A stretch of DNA of 64,000 bases. Source: Schistosoma mansoni. Its lineage: Eukaryota; Platyhelminthes; Trematoda; Strigeidida; Schistosomatidae. The notes beneath the pieces were generated by a model. It saw only the letters and a program-made list of their open reading frames with translations. It was not told the origin of the DNA and ran no database searches. Shown in pieces: positions 49,259 to 61,217 of the stretch (its first letter is position 1; every line of letters starts with the position of its first letter). A program made the position numbers and the translations under genes. Location: the NCBI RefSeq assembly GCF_000237925.1, contig NC_031502.1:8115352-8179351 (forward strand), read 5' to 3'.

Positions 49259-52055
49259 ATAGGCTTCGGATCTGTTATACCAATGCCCAAAGCTTACTCA
49301 ATAAGCTACCGGAACTAGGTGTACAGATTGACTCAACTAGGCCATACATAATCGCAGTCACAGAAACATGGCTGACGCCGTCTATAGATATTAGGGAACT
49401 TGATTTCGAGGGTTTTACATTAGTAAGGGCCGACAGAACACAAACGCGTAAAGGAGGGGGAGTAGCTCTATTCATTAGGAATACTATCCCATTCACCATT
49501 ATCGACAGTGTATCCCATGAGAGTGGGACGTATGAATTAGTTAGCTGCCGCCTGAAATGCAGGGGACAAGAGTTGCTACTTAGTTTGATCTATCGCAGTC
49601 CAAGCTGTGAGGTAAACGAGGTCCTGCTAAGCAGTCTCAACACTTTATCACGAAGTGATCGATGTCTAATCCTAGGGGACTTCAATGCACCCATGGTGGA
49701 CTGGGGAAATCTGCGGACTGAATCGTCAGCAAATTCCTTCGAACGGGAACTAGTTGATGCGGTAATCACATGTGCCCTAATGCAACACGTGAAGGAAGCA
49801 ACGAGGTACGACCCGGGTTCTGCATCATCCTTACTAGATCTTATATTGACTCATTATGAGGATGATGTTGCAAACCTGGATTATATGCCACCCCTAGGCA
49901 AAAGTGATCATGCAGTTTTAAGCTTTGACTTCCATATAACTGTCGATCACGAGTACGCTTCAGCTCAATCCAGACCTAACGTCTGGAAAGCAAACATACC
50001 AGACATCATGAAATCAGCATCATCAGTAGATTGGAAAATAGACCCAGAGTCATCGATCGAAACGGCTTGGGACATATTCCGGAATTTATACTTAGAAGTT
50101 ACCGCCCCCCACATCCCTTGGACTACACCTAAGAGACCGAGAAACTCCCCACCGTGGTTCAGTAGGGAGGTTCTCATCCTTCTCCGTAAAAGAAGGAAAA
50201 TGTGGGACAGATTTAGGTTACTGGGGACTGACGAGGCAAAATCTCAGTATCAAAAGGCTCGAAATACCTGTGCCTCGACCCTCCGTAAGGCCAGAAAGCT
50301 GTACGAAGAGAAAATCGTTAGGGAATCCATAGAATGCCCTAAACGCTTGTATTCGTATATAAACCAAAGGACAAAAAGAAGAAGAAATGTTCCTTCACTA
50401 TGGGGAGACAGTACTGCCACATCACTAGTGGAGGACGACTTTGGCAAAGCTCAAGTATTCTCTAAATACTTTAGCGATGTATACACCATAGAAACACCCT
50501 TCTCACCAGTCCATGAAAATCCCCCCACACAAGCACTGGACAGCGTAACCATTAAAGAACTCGATGTCTTTGGTCTGCTAGTTAAGCTTGACATAGGTAA
50601 ATCCACTGGACCCGATGAACTGCATCCTAGGTTACTAAAGGAATTAGCTAACTTTGTTGCGAACCCTTTAAGTGTATGTTTTAATCTATCCGTAACCCAG
50701 GGTCGTCTACCAAAAGACTGGAAGAACGCCATAGTAAGTCCAGTCTTCAAAACAGGTACAAAACATAAGCCTGAGAATTACCGACCCATTAGCCTAACTA
50801 GTGTGGTTGTTAAAATCTTAGAAAAGATTATTCGGAAGGAGCTGTTAAAGTATCTCGATGAAAACCGGATCCTCTCCGAAAAGCAGCATGGTTTTAGAAC
50901 AGGTTACTCTTGTCTCACAAACTTATTAGTCGCTCGTGAAAGCTGGTGCGCTCTTAAGGACCAAAAATTACCTATAGACGTAGCTTACATCGATTTCAGC
51001 AAAGCTTTCGACAAAGTTCCGCATAACCGGCTATTATATAAGCTAAGGAATGTCGGGATTGGAGGCAATCTATTGATGTGGATAAAAGACTTCCTGGTTG
51101 GGCGTCAACAAAGAGTAAGGGTGAACTCCAAGTTGTCTAGCTGGGAAACTGTGCTTAGTGGAGTCCCCCAGGGTACAGTTTTGGGGCCAGTGTTATTCCT
51201 CCTGTACGTAAATGATCTCCCTCGTCTACTATCGTCATCGGTCTTACTCTATGCTGATGATGTCAAGATATGGAGAGCGATACAAAGCAAGGGCGATAGC
51301 TTAGAACTTCAAAATGACCTGGAGAGATTATCTGAATGGTCCCAAACCTGGCAATTGCCGATAAACACTTCCAAGTGTATTGTGATGCATATTGGCCACC
51401 AGGGTACAGATACATACACGATGAATAACACTGAGTTACCTATTGTTCAGGCACACAATGACTTAGGCGTCATCGTTAGTCAAGACTTAAAGACTACTGC
51501 ACACTGCCGTGCAATAGCCGCCAAAGGTTTTAGGACTTTATGGTCCATACGCAGGGCTTTTAGGCATCTTGACGCTAAAACGTTTCTGACTTTGTATACA
51601 GTGTTCGTACGCCCTAAACTTGAGTACTGCATACAAGCAGCTAGCCCCTGCCTAAAAAAGACAGTGAACTCTTGGAAAGGGTTCAGAGAACAGCAACTAG
51701 GCTGATTCCCGGAATAGCGAAGCTCCCGTATGGTATTAGACTGACCAAGCTAAACCTATTCCCGCTGTCATATAGAAGAATCAGAGGCGACTTGATTACA
51801 GTTTTCAAATTGCTTAATGACAAATTTGCACCTGATATGCCCTCATTTTTCTTGTCTTCCAAAACAGAAAATCTACGAGGACACTCCAAAAAAGTTCACA
51901 AGCCCCGAACGAATTACTTGTCAGCTGACTACCGACTTTCCCATCGAATAATCAACGAGTGGAATTCATTACCTCAGCACGTGGTTGAGGCTCCATCCGT
52001 CGACTCCTTCAAAAGAAAGTTGGATCAGCTGAGAGACCATCATTGCCAGGACTAA
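49198..52055 (+). pseudogene. LINE ORF2: endonuclease and reverse transcriptase, one frameshift
   Basis: The frame is open from before 49198, overlapping the end of ORF1, and runs RICYTNAQSLLNKLPELGVQ into an apurinic endonuclease (VTETWLTP, GGGVALFI, LIYRSPS, LILGDFNAPMVDW, KSDHAVLSFDF). The reverse transcriptase follows (NYRPISLTSVVVKILEKIIR, AYIDFSKAFDKVPHNRLLYK, SGVPQGTVLGPVLFLLYVND, catalytic LLYADDVKIW). Near 51654-51659 a run of six A breaks the frame; seven would join it to the C-terminal frame 51672-52055 (VQRTATRLIPGIAKLPYGIR, WNSLPQHVVEAPSVDSFKRK). No ATG lies in frame near the ORF1 stop, so ORF2 start is unexplained. Confidence 0.85.
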
Positions 52056-52100
52056 CACAGGCCATCAAGCCTCCTGTCCTTTCCAAACTGAAACTGAAAT

Positions 52101-52859
52101 TCATCCATTTATATAATTAAATAGTATTTTGACACAATAGGTGATATCATTGCGTGATGAAAGCTCCTACTTCAACCTCTAACCCTGAATTTCAACTCTA
52201 TACCCTAATTCTAACCCACATTAGTTTATAGATTCTTTTGATCCTAGTAAATATGTGAGTTGTCTCAAAGTCACTTGAACTTCATTCGCAGGTCGTTCAT
52301 ACGTTATATTCTGACCAAAATATCCATTGTACAAAAGTTAATTTTAGATGGTGCTTAGTCTGAATGACATAGAATACCTCCTCTTGAAGCAGACTGTATG
52401 ATAATAATATCGATGTCGTTCATCGTGTAACCAACAGTGTTTAGGGAAGCTAAATAGTACTATCCCTTTATTGCTCTTACTCTAAATCTCCACTCTTTGG
52501 TAAATACGGAATTTTTTGGTACTGCATACTCTTTATCTGTTGCCGGCTAACACGAAGCCTGATTTTTGTGGCGTAGTAACTTTTCTAGTTCAATTCCATT
52601 CGCGAACTGGATTACACGTAACTTGGCTAACTCTAATTCTATCAGGAGGTTGGTTTTAAGTTCTTTCCTTTAAAACAGGTCTTCATCTTAATATTCTGGG
52701 TGATGATGTGACAACTTCAAAATGACATCAGAATTATAATACTTTTTGGAAGTCGTCTCAGTAGGTCTATCAAATTTACTGTTAGAAACTATATCGGAAA
52801 TAATTTTCTACGGATCCTATTTTAAATTAATCCCCAGACTGTCGGACATAGAGTCTTAG
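52101..52859. other. Spacer between LINEs
   Basis: No gene or recognised element. Confidence 0.4.
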
Positions 52860-52929
52860 CTTGGCCAAAGTCAGGACGAGTAAGCTACTTGGCTCTATAA
52901 AGTTCTCCTATTCACTCTGTAAAAGGTTT

Positions 52930-53092
52930 TCTCTTATCCCATGAAGTTGATGTATGGTGATGAGTTACATTTGATTGGTTACCCAACTGTAATCGGCCGT
53001 GTCGCGATTTGATCGGTACATCATTATCACTTACAAAATCTAGACTGTTGGCATTGAAGTTAGGCGCTTACTTAGTCATTCATACTCTAGTC
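52930..53092 (-). mobile_element. Older RTE-like LINE fragment
   Basis: A diverged second copy of the segment found at 53300-53440 (plus-strand ATGAAGTTGATGTAT..., CGCGATTTGATCGGTACATC, ...GGCGCTTACTTAGTC). It encodes the RT region around INFxDYEKAFD and VDAQLRDQ. It abuts the better copy, so one RTE piece lies against another. Confidence 0.6.
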
Positions 53093-54125
53093 AACCACCA
53101 AAATAAAGGGAAAGGAGAGAGTAAGCAGCCTTATCTGACTCCGGTCCTTACTTGGAATACATCTTTCAGCTGTACTCCATGCATGACTCTGCACTGTGGT
53201 CCATAGTATGAATTCCGAATGATGTCGACGATCTTCTCAGGTACACCGCAGTGTCGAAGAAGTTTCCACAAGGTCCTCCTGTCCATACTGTCAAACGCCT
53301 TCTCATAGTCAATGAAGTTGATGTATAATGACGAGTTCCACTCAACTGGTTGTTCAACGATGACCTATAACGTCGCGATTTAGTCTGTGCAGTACCGGTT
53401 CTTATAGAATCTAGCCTGTTGATCACGAACTTGGGCGTCTACTGAGTCTCTTGTTCGGTTCCGCAACACTCCGTTGAAAACTTTTCCTGGTACTGATAGT
53501 AGTATTGTAACTCTGTGGTTTTGACTTTTGCTCAGATTTTTTTCTTTGGTATCTTGATGAGGTGTCCTTCTTTCCAGTTTGTCTGTGGCACTTGTTCTTC
53601 CTCCCAAATCTTACTGAATAGAACGTGGAACATTCTTGTGGTTACTTCTATGTCTAACTTGACAGCTTCAGCTGGTATATTGTCAGGTCCGATAGTTGGT
53701 GGAGTGACATCTATAGGAAGGCCTGAGTGTGCTGTTTCATTGTCCGGTGAGGTCAGTGAGGCTGGTCTATAAAGCAGTTCCTCAAAGTATGCTGGTCATC
53801 TGTCCCTCGGTTCCCGAGTCTCGGTGCATGTCTTGCCTTCTTTATCCTCGACCGGTCCCTCTGGTCTACTATATGTCCCTGCTGGTTTCTTCGTTGTATC
53901 ATATAGCTGTCTCATATTTCCTTCTCCTAGAGCTTTTTCCGCCGCCGTTGTTAGCTATTCCACGCATTTTTGCTTATCGGCTCTAATGTTCCTCTTCACT
54001 TGCATGTTTGCGTCTGTATAATCAGCTTGTGTCTTGACTTTCTCTGCTCTTGTTCGGCTGTTGTTAATTGCTGCTTTCCTGTTCCTCTTGTCTTGAATCC
54101 TGCTCAAGGTGTTAGTTATGTCTAT
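53093..54125 (-). mobile_element. RTE-like LINE, linker and RT part
   Basis: On the minus strand it runs from the linker (about 54120, EKVKTQAD...; KAPREG-like region) through NWKEGHLIK, LLSVPGKVFNGVLRNRTRDS, VDAQVRDQQARFYKNRYCTD, YTSTSL and the start of RT motif B (VRTGVRQGCLL-like) at 53095. Frames at 53380-53607 and 53166-53426 show parts of it. Several stops and frame changes; truncated at both ends. Confidence 0.75.
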
Positions 54126-54410
54126 AACTAAATAAATCGTTTCTTAAGCTCCTACCACGTCAATCTGGACTGATGTATCTGTAGATTATCCCCGTTGCAT
54201 GTGACCTGCCACGTGAAGGACATTATTATCCTATTATACTAATGTGACCTAATTTATATTCATTTCGATAAGACACGCAATACTTGTCGGTATGTTCGTG
54301 AGTTCTGTCTATTGACTATAATTTCTTTTAAAATTGTATTATTCGAATCGTTATTTTTCCTTTTAGAAGCAGATAAAGTTTAAAGCCGAATTGACCTTGT
54401 TTTGACTATA
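54126..54410. other. Unassigned insertion between RTE pieces
   Basis: About 280 bp not matching the RTE pattern lies between endonuclease and RT parts of the minus-strand RTE, where roughly 150 residues of the family are absent. Origin not recognised. Confidence 0.4.
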
Positions 54411-55205
54411 GATTTCACGTAGACAATAAGGGTCGTTTCTCTCTTCCAGTCCATGCCGTCCCATGATATCATGATGACCGGTGTTGTCCATTACGACCTT
54501 CGTGTTTAAGTCTCTCATCAGGATGATGAGATTATTTCTCGGGCACTTCGCTATGATTGGTTGCAGCCTCTCATAGAACTGATATTTATTGTCATCGTTG
54601 CTATAATTGGTGAGTGAATAACATTGGATAACATTCATCATGATTCCTCCGCTCTTTGTTTTGAAGGATGATCCTGAATCCATGAGATTCCCATCCTATA
54701 AATGCATTTCGTACTTCTTTGGACAGCATCAGAGCAACTCCCTGAGTGTGTGGAGCATTTTCCTCCTCGTGACCGGAGTACAGCGGCATCTCTCCCGTAT
54801 CTAGCCCTTGCTGTCCAGCTTGGGTCCAATAGGTTTCGCTGATTCTGAGTAATACCGATTTAGATCTCATTTCCGTTCCTATTTGACTGGTCTTCTCGGT
54901 TCCCCAGATTTTCCGGACGTTCCATGTACCTATAAAAATTGTTACTCTGGTTGTTAGAAGGGGCATCGGCCTTGTGACTTCCGCAGAATCTCGGCTTTCA
55001 TCCTGAGGCGTCATAATTCTTCCTTCAACTCGGAGGGCAGAGTTTAAGTAGTTTAATTTGTTTATTCTGATTGGCGTTTTTAGCAATATTTTTTTCTACG
55101 AGATGGGGTTACCGACCCCATGTCCAACCCTCCTCCTTTACCTGGGCTTGGGAGCGGCAGTAACTCTAGAAGAGATACAGGCGGAGTTATCGTATTACAG
55201 CATGC
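54411..55205 (-). mobile_element. RTE-like LINE, 5' leader and endonuclease part
   Basis: Minus-strand copy of the same element as 39655-40505, without a gap. It carries [20 protein letters not shown], then PLLTTRVTIFIGTWNVRKIW (the G-T-W-N-V-R start of the endonuclease), [20 protein letters not shown] and, in another frame, [19 protein letters not shown] and IILMRDLNTKVVMDN, and it reaches about 80 bp further than the left-arm copy. There is one frame change between 54601 and 54683. DLN stands where the nuclease motif is GDLN. Confidence 0.85.
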
Positions 55206-56298
55206 GAGCACATTTTGGTTCCTGTTTGTTTGTATAATTGATGCATTGGACCATTTCTAAATGACACTGTTTTCTCTCCATCCAAACAATGCATACATAA
55301 TAGGAGTACCAATCAGTCAACAATGGGATTCTCGCGGTTATCCGTATCCAATTCAAATAGCACAATTTGGTTTGAATCATTTCAGTAAATTAGTAATATC
55401 ATCTGATCGAGCAAAATTTGAAAAATCTGAAAATGTTTTGTCGTTAGACAACAAAAATATGGAGTTAGATCTTATTGTTCCCAGTGATAATATAATTCAT
55501 CGTTGGACTGATAGAGAGTTTATACATAAATGGAATGACAAACTTATATTATCAGGTATGGTAATCATTTAATTAAAATTATTAAATTTTAACTATACAC
55601 TTCAAAGAAATCCTTTTTCATGGGATTGACGTGTGGGACAAAAATTTAGTCTAATAACGCGGTCTTAATTCTCTTGACATTTGAGTGACCTACAAAATTT
55701 TGTTTTCAAATGGCTTATGACATTTAATATTACTATTTTTCTGTTGACCGGTTTTTATCATATGTAAGACCTATTCTCCTGATCAATGGTCTTGTCTTTA
55801 ATATCAGTTTATTCGAGAGTTTGCGTCAATAATCCTGTTTCGCGAGCAGTCATCACTTGGTCACATATCTCTTGGTCAGCATTCTATCGATTTATTTTAA
55901 CAATCCAAAATGTGTTCATCAAGTCGCAAAGTCCTAAAGCATAAAAAAATAATCTGTTTGTGTATAGTAGGAATCTAGTGTTATGAGGTATCAAAAACGA
56001 CGTGCTTTTTCTGATTTAGTGACCATTTTCATCACAAATCAGTGATTTTATCAACTGGGAAACACAAAGTAAGTGAACAATTGTTATTACCTAATTTGGT
56101 CTTATACCCGATTTCGTACGGAGTTGAATTTTCAATGAAGTCTTTTTAACAGTGGACACGTTACGGAATAAACGAAGACAGATACTTTAGAATTACTTTG
56201 TAGATGTTCATAGTACAGTATTATACGAATATAGACGTAAGTCCATCACTAAAGTCTTACATATAAATAACTATCTCAAAGGATTTCATTCGAAAATT
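54513..56298 (+). repeat. Right arm of 1.79-kb inverted duplication
   Basis: Inverted copy of 38556-40505, complete and without a gap. It spans RTE 5' part (minus), GLCE exon 5 with its splice sites (plus) and intron sequence. One visible substitution near the outer end is AAGGATTTCATT here against AAGGATTTTATT in the left arm. RTE sequences lie on both sides of the copied GLCE piece (52.9-55.2 minus, 56.3-58.8 plus). Confidence 0.95.
55304..55555 (+). pseudogene. Orphan duplicate of GLCE exon 5
   Basis: Same 252-nt exon as 39299-39550, with intact acceptor and donor but in the opposite orientation to GLCE and upstream of it. No other GLCE exon lies on this strand, so it is an isolated exon copy. 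If transcribed from the plus strand it would be antisense to GLCE. Confidence 0.85.
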
Positions 56299-56319
56299 AT
56301 TATTCGAAAAAAACTAATT

Positions 56320-58800
56320 CTTCAAGAAAACGCTAACCAGCAAAAAATAATTGAAACCCTTCAAACTCTGCCCTGAGAGCTAAAAGGTTTTAACTTAGAA
56401 GAATTTTGATGCCATATGGTGAAAGTCGAGTTCCTTCGGAAGCCACGATGTTGATGGCCTTTCTGACAACCAGAGTAACCATTTTTTCAGGTACGCGGAA
56501 TGCTCTTTCAATGTGGGAGACCGGGAGAATCCTTCGAACTACTGAGAAATGAGGAAATAAAACCTGGAGGTGCTTGGAATCAGTGAAACACATTGGACGC
56601 AGGTTGGACAACAATGACTATCTTCAGGGGAAGCTTCTGTTTTGCTCCATCTATGAAGAAGAAAATGCCCCATATACACAGAGATTTGAATGGATGCTTT
56701 CCAAACAAGCACAAAATACACTTATTGGATGGGAGTCTCAAAGACCCAGGATTGTCTAAAACTTCTTTAAGACAGTGGAAAAGACCATTAAATTGAACGT
56801 CACTCAATGCTACTCGCCTGCCAACGACTACAACGATGACGTTAAAGATCAATTCTGTGATAGGCTGCAGTCGATCGTCGTGAAGTGCCCAACGAAGGAC
56901 TTGATCATTCTGATGGGAGATTTAAATGCCAAGGTTAAAATGGACAACGAAGACATCTTGAGACGATATGGACTGGGAGAAAGGAATGAAAATGGTGGGA
57001 GATTTGCAAACCTATATGCCTTCAATAAATTGGTCATAGGCGTCACTATATTGCCACACAAAGGCGTACACAAAGCCAAATGGACTTCACCGGATCACAC
57101 TACACAGGACCAAATTGACCATATCTGCATCAACAAAAAGTTCAGGAGGACGATGGGGGATGTGAAAACCAGGAGAAGAGCTGTTATAGCCTTAGATTAT
57201 CACTTGCTGGTCGCCAAGATGATATTAAAACTTAAGAACCACTAGACAACGAGGGCGGACAACAACACAAGAGTTTATTATGGCTTTTCCTCGGGATCCT
57301 GAAAAACTCTACAAGTTCAAGATAGCCCTCAACAATAAGTTCCAGGTTTTTCATGATCTACTGAAAGGAGAGCAGCTGGAAAGGGGTAAAAGAGGTTCTC
57401 ACTTGAACGTGTCACGAGGTTCTGGGCCGCAAAAATCACCACCATAAGGAATGGATCAATGTTGGTACATTGGATAAGATTGTAGAAAGGAGGAACAAGA
57501 AGGCAGCAATCAATATCACCCAAACAAGAGCAGAAAAAGCCAAAGCACAAGCCGAATACACAGAAGTAAACAAACAAGTGAAGAGGAGCATCAGAACCGA
57601 CAAACGTAAATATGTTGAAGATCTAACAATGACGGCGGAAAAGGCTCCAAGGGAAGGAAACATGAAACAACTGTATGACACAACAAAGAAACTAGCTGGA
57701 AATTACCGCAAACCTGGACGACCAGTGAAAAGCCAGGAAGGCAAGGTAATCACCAACAGTGAAAAACAACGAAACAGGTGGGCAGAACACTTCAAAGAAC
57801 TCATGAATCGATCGACCCCACTAAACCCACTCAACATCGAAGTTGCACCCACGGACTTCCTAATCGATGTTGGCCCACCAACAATTGGAGAGATCAGCAT
57901 GGCCATTAGACAAATCAAGAGCGACAAAGCAGCGGGACCAGACAACATTCAGGCAGAGGCACTGAAAGCAGATGTAGCAGCGACTGCAGTGATACTCTAC
58001 ATTCTCTTCAGTAAGATTTGGGATGAAGAACGAGTACCAACAGACTGGAAAGAAGGACTTCTGATCAAGATACCACAGAAAAGTGATCTCAGCGAGTGCG
58101 ATAACTACAGGGGCATCGATCTTCTCTCAATACCAGGAAAAGTCTTCAACAGGGTGTTGTTAAACAGAATGAAGGACTTCGTAGACGCCCAACTTCGAGA
58201 CCAACAGGCTGGATTTCGTAAGGATCGATTGTGTACAGACCAAATCTCAACTCTACGGATCATTGTAAAACAGTCAATTGAATGGAATTCATCACTCCAC
58301 ATCAACTTCATTGACTACGAAGTAAGCATTTGATAGCTTGGACAGGACAACACTATGGTGTCTTCTTCGACACTACGGCGTGCCTGAGAAGATAGTCAAT
58401 ATCATACAGAATTCCTATGATGGATTAAACTGCCAAATCGTTCATGGAGGACAACTGACCGACTCATTTGAGGTACAGACCGGCGTTAGGCAAGGTTGGT
58501 TACTCTCACCCTTTCTCTTTCTCCTGGTGATCGACTGGATCATGAAGATGTCAACATCCGGAGGGAAGCACGGGATACAGTGGACAGGTAGGATGCAGCT
58601 GGACGATTTAGACTTCATAGATGATCTTGCTCTTCTATCACAAACGCAACAACAAATGCACGAGAAAACGACCAGTGTAGCAGCAGCAGCCTCAGCAGCA
58701 GTAGATCTCAATATAAACGAAAAGAAAAGCAAGACTCTCCGATACATTACAGCATGCACCAATCGGTGATGACTACGATAAGACGAGTCAATGTATAGGA
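56320..58800 (+). mobile_element. RTE-like LINE, 3'-truncated
   Basis: It begins with a leader related to the copy at 55.1 kb (CTTCAAACTCTGCCCTGAGAG), then the endonuclease: frame 56775-57245 has LIILMGDLNAKVKMDN, GERNENGGRFANLYAFNKLV and DHTTQDQIDHICINKKFRRT. The linker and RT fingers follow (57470-58333: RAEKAKAQAEYTEVNKQVKR, IRQIKSDKAAGPDNIQAEAL, YRGIDLLSIPGKVFNRVLLN, RDQQAGFRKDRLCTDQISTL, INFIDYE), then, after a frame change, the RT palm (58338-58769: LLRHYGVPEKIVNIIQNSYD, TGVRQGWLLSPFLFLLVIDW). The catalytic box reads FIDD where the family has FADD. The copy ends near 58790 without thumb region or tail, so its 3' end was lost after insertion. Confidence 0.85.
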
Positions 58801-60613
58801 CGATGTGACTTCCATGTAAGATCTTATTGATCAAATAGTCACCTCATGACGTACCAACAATTTTAGGATTAGGTCTATTATTGTTAGTATCAGTAAAAAG
58901 TAGACCGTATTTCTTCACCCTTAGTTACGAGAGGAACACAAAGTATGTAACTTACAACAAACTGTTAGTGTAAATATCAATATTTCTACCGATTTCGGGA
59001 TGCATTTGTCCATCTAAAATTTTGGACTTGGTTCTCTCGCAATTTCAACCCTTCGATTTTAATTTGTTTTGGTTCAGTATTTGTTAAGTCTGCTTTTAAA
59101 ACCTTAAACTTCAAAGTTTGTTGTAAACGTCAATATGTTTGAACTGATAACTAGCAATTTACCAATAAAACTTTGTCACCTAAATATGAATTTAGTCATA
59201 AGCTGTGAGCATATTAATCGTCCAAGCTCAAAGAACAGATCATACCAGAATTTGCGAGTAACACCATTGTCAATATGACTACTAGATTCACAGAGGTGAC
59301 TTTTGCTATTGTCCCACATCATCTGGAAATCAAATCTACTTTTGCTAAGGAAAAACTAGGTTTTTGAGTAGGCCTTTACTTTCCACTCAACGATTTCGTT
59401 GCAAGAGCTCACTGGACTTTAGCTCGAAGTAGAATGGCTATTGAAGATTCAGTCCCCAATGATCTAGGTGAACCATTGATAAGGTCTCTCATCAGGGACA
59501 CAGAGTAGATCCGTGACAGTAACAGGTGGCGGTTGTGAGGAAGAAGAGTACTCAATCATTATGAGAACATATGATGAGTGGAGTTCATCTTGAAAGAATT
59601 GTAATTCATCTTTTTTCTCCACCTAAGTAATATATGCAATGAGATGAAGTCACCTGCTTATTTTTGAATATAATGTGAAATTATGGGAGCTCATGCAAAA
59701 TCACGGAGGTAGGATGGAAATACAATATGATCAAAATGTCTTTGTTAAGTGGTCGAGTCGGTAGTTGATATGATTTTGTGTTACTCAACATCATGACAGC
59801 CTACACCATTCCATCAGATAGAATTTATTTGTTCATATGTAGTTATCCTAAGGATTGGTGAGCCATTCCTAAAAATGGACACAAAACCTCGTGTGGCTGT
59901 GGATTGTCCGCTACGAAGCCTCAAGATCTTTCAAGTAATTCACAAATCAATTCATAGAGATCACATCACTCACCAAGTTTGTACATACAACATATATAAA
60001 CCAGGATGTACTGAACACTTGTTTCGCCTTTGTACAAGGCTCACTTTGGGAAGTACTCACTATTCTACCATGCGCCGAACTCGAAACCCATGTGAGTATC
60101 ACAAAGATCCAGGAACAGACTCACAGTTTATCGTTTTGAGCACCAGACCACGTGAGCTCATCACTAAAAGTGTTGCAGAGCAGTGAGGTGAGTTACATGG
60201 CGTACATGATGGTGATCTGAGTTACTGTGTAAGTGTGGCAGACGATATTTACGAGCACTTATGAGCACCCAAGCGAACATTTTGTTCCCCATGAGATCTC
60301 CAGATTGAATTAACTGCAAATTAACCAGTATATAAGGTTAGGTTATACCACATTAAGTGTTATGTGACGGCAGCAAGTAAATCCATTTGTCCTCTGCATG
60401 TATTTAAGCCTCACCTAATTGAATGAATTGAAACTGACCTTTGTAACCTCAAGGGTATAAGTAAGTCAATCTTTACTTGTCAGCTAAATCTGTAATAGCT
60501 CCAGTAGTCAAAAAACCAAGCTTATTTAAATGAATGCTGTTGTTGATCTAAACTAATTGGCAACAATAAAAATTAAACTGAGTGAAATCAGTTGATTCAA
60601 TTTAGCTCAACAA
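58801..60613. other. Presumed UBE2O upstream region
   Basis: No gene recognised. A 103-codon plus frame at 59875-60186 lacks family resemblance and no exon signals tie it to UBE2O; it could be repeat-derived. Promoter elements cannot be singled out. Confidence 0.4.
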
Positions 60614-60871
60614 ATGGGTATTTGGTGCTTGAAATTCTTATATGACCTTCAGCTTTTCAGGATTGCTTTAAGCGCACATTTTGAAGTTTTTTACACGAGG
60701 ACGTCGTTGATACCAATGGTGTCACACAATGCGGCTTTCAAGGGTGATATTGTTTATTATCTGCATAAACCGACAAAAAGTGCATACATCGGATCAGTTA
60801 TAATGTCAGATTCCCATCCAGCACGGAATAACACTGAAGTTACTCATGATAAATGTGAAAGTGAATATACG
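60614..60871 (+). CDS. UBE2O: UBE2O-like gene, first coding exon
   Basis: UBE2O is a large E2/E3 hybrid that ubiquitinates substrates such as unassembled ribosomal proteins. This exon encodes VSHNAAFKGDIVYYLHKPTK then SAYIGSVIMSDSHP, resembling the first SH3-like beta domain of animal UBE2O (SHDLVSGRYRGSVHFGLVRLIHGED). A GTAATT donor follows ACG (phase 0), matching the phase-0 exon at 61732. Start options are ATG 60614 or ATG 60716; the latter lies directly before the conserved part and is favoured, with the upstream 34 codons possibly untranslated. The match alone is weak; the following exons make it credible. Confidence 0.6.
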
Positions 60872-61162
60872 GTAATTTGTGAGGTTTTTACGTCTCTGGA
60901 GTTTTTCGATTTAGGGAGTCTCTGCTCATTGGTCTGGCGATTGGTCTAGATCCGTGACCACTGATCACTTGTAGCATACTTCGACCATATTGACTATCGT
61001 CAATATAATTGTTCATAATTATTCATAATGATAGTTTTGTAACAATAGTTAATAAAAAATCAGATTATGTAACAGTGGACATTGGTTCGAAAGGTTTTCG
61101 CATCTTCCAAGATTTTATTGAATGCTGCTTTCATAGGGGAATCCAAATCTCCCTAATCTGAG

Positions 61163-61217
61163 GGAAATTTCCGTTTTGAGGAAATGGCACGAAAACCCCA
61201 AAACGTAGGAAATTTCC
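61163..61217. repeat. Imperfect inverted repeat with two GGAAATTTCC palindromes
   Basis: GGAAATTTCC occurs at 61163-61172 and 61208-61217. The flanks extend the symmetry (GGGAAATTTCCGTTTT and AAAACGTAGGAAATTTCCCC). It lies in the presumed first UBE2O intron. GGGAAATTTCC matches the NF-kB site consensus, but function is pure speculation. Confidence 0.6.

Larger units (their letters stand above)
47850..52100 (+). mobile_element. CR1-like LINE, nearly full length
   Basis: Two-ORF non-LTR retrotransposon with a 5' leader (from about 47850), ORF1 (48131-49258), ORF2 (about 49198-52055) and a short 3' end carrying AAACTG repeats (ACTGAAACTGAAATTC near 52085). One A-run length change near 51654-51659 splits ORF2; otherwise both frames are open, so the insertion is young. 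Clade assignment (CR1/Jockey group, SR1/Perere kin) rests on the PHD-like ORF1 and ORF2 motif wording and is not certain. Both ends are approximate and no target duplication was identified. Confidence 0.85.

Noticed and set aside
59875-60186. 103-codon plus frame upstream of UBE2O
   Set aside because: No family resemblance and no exon signals linking it to UBE2O.
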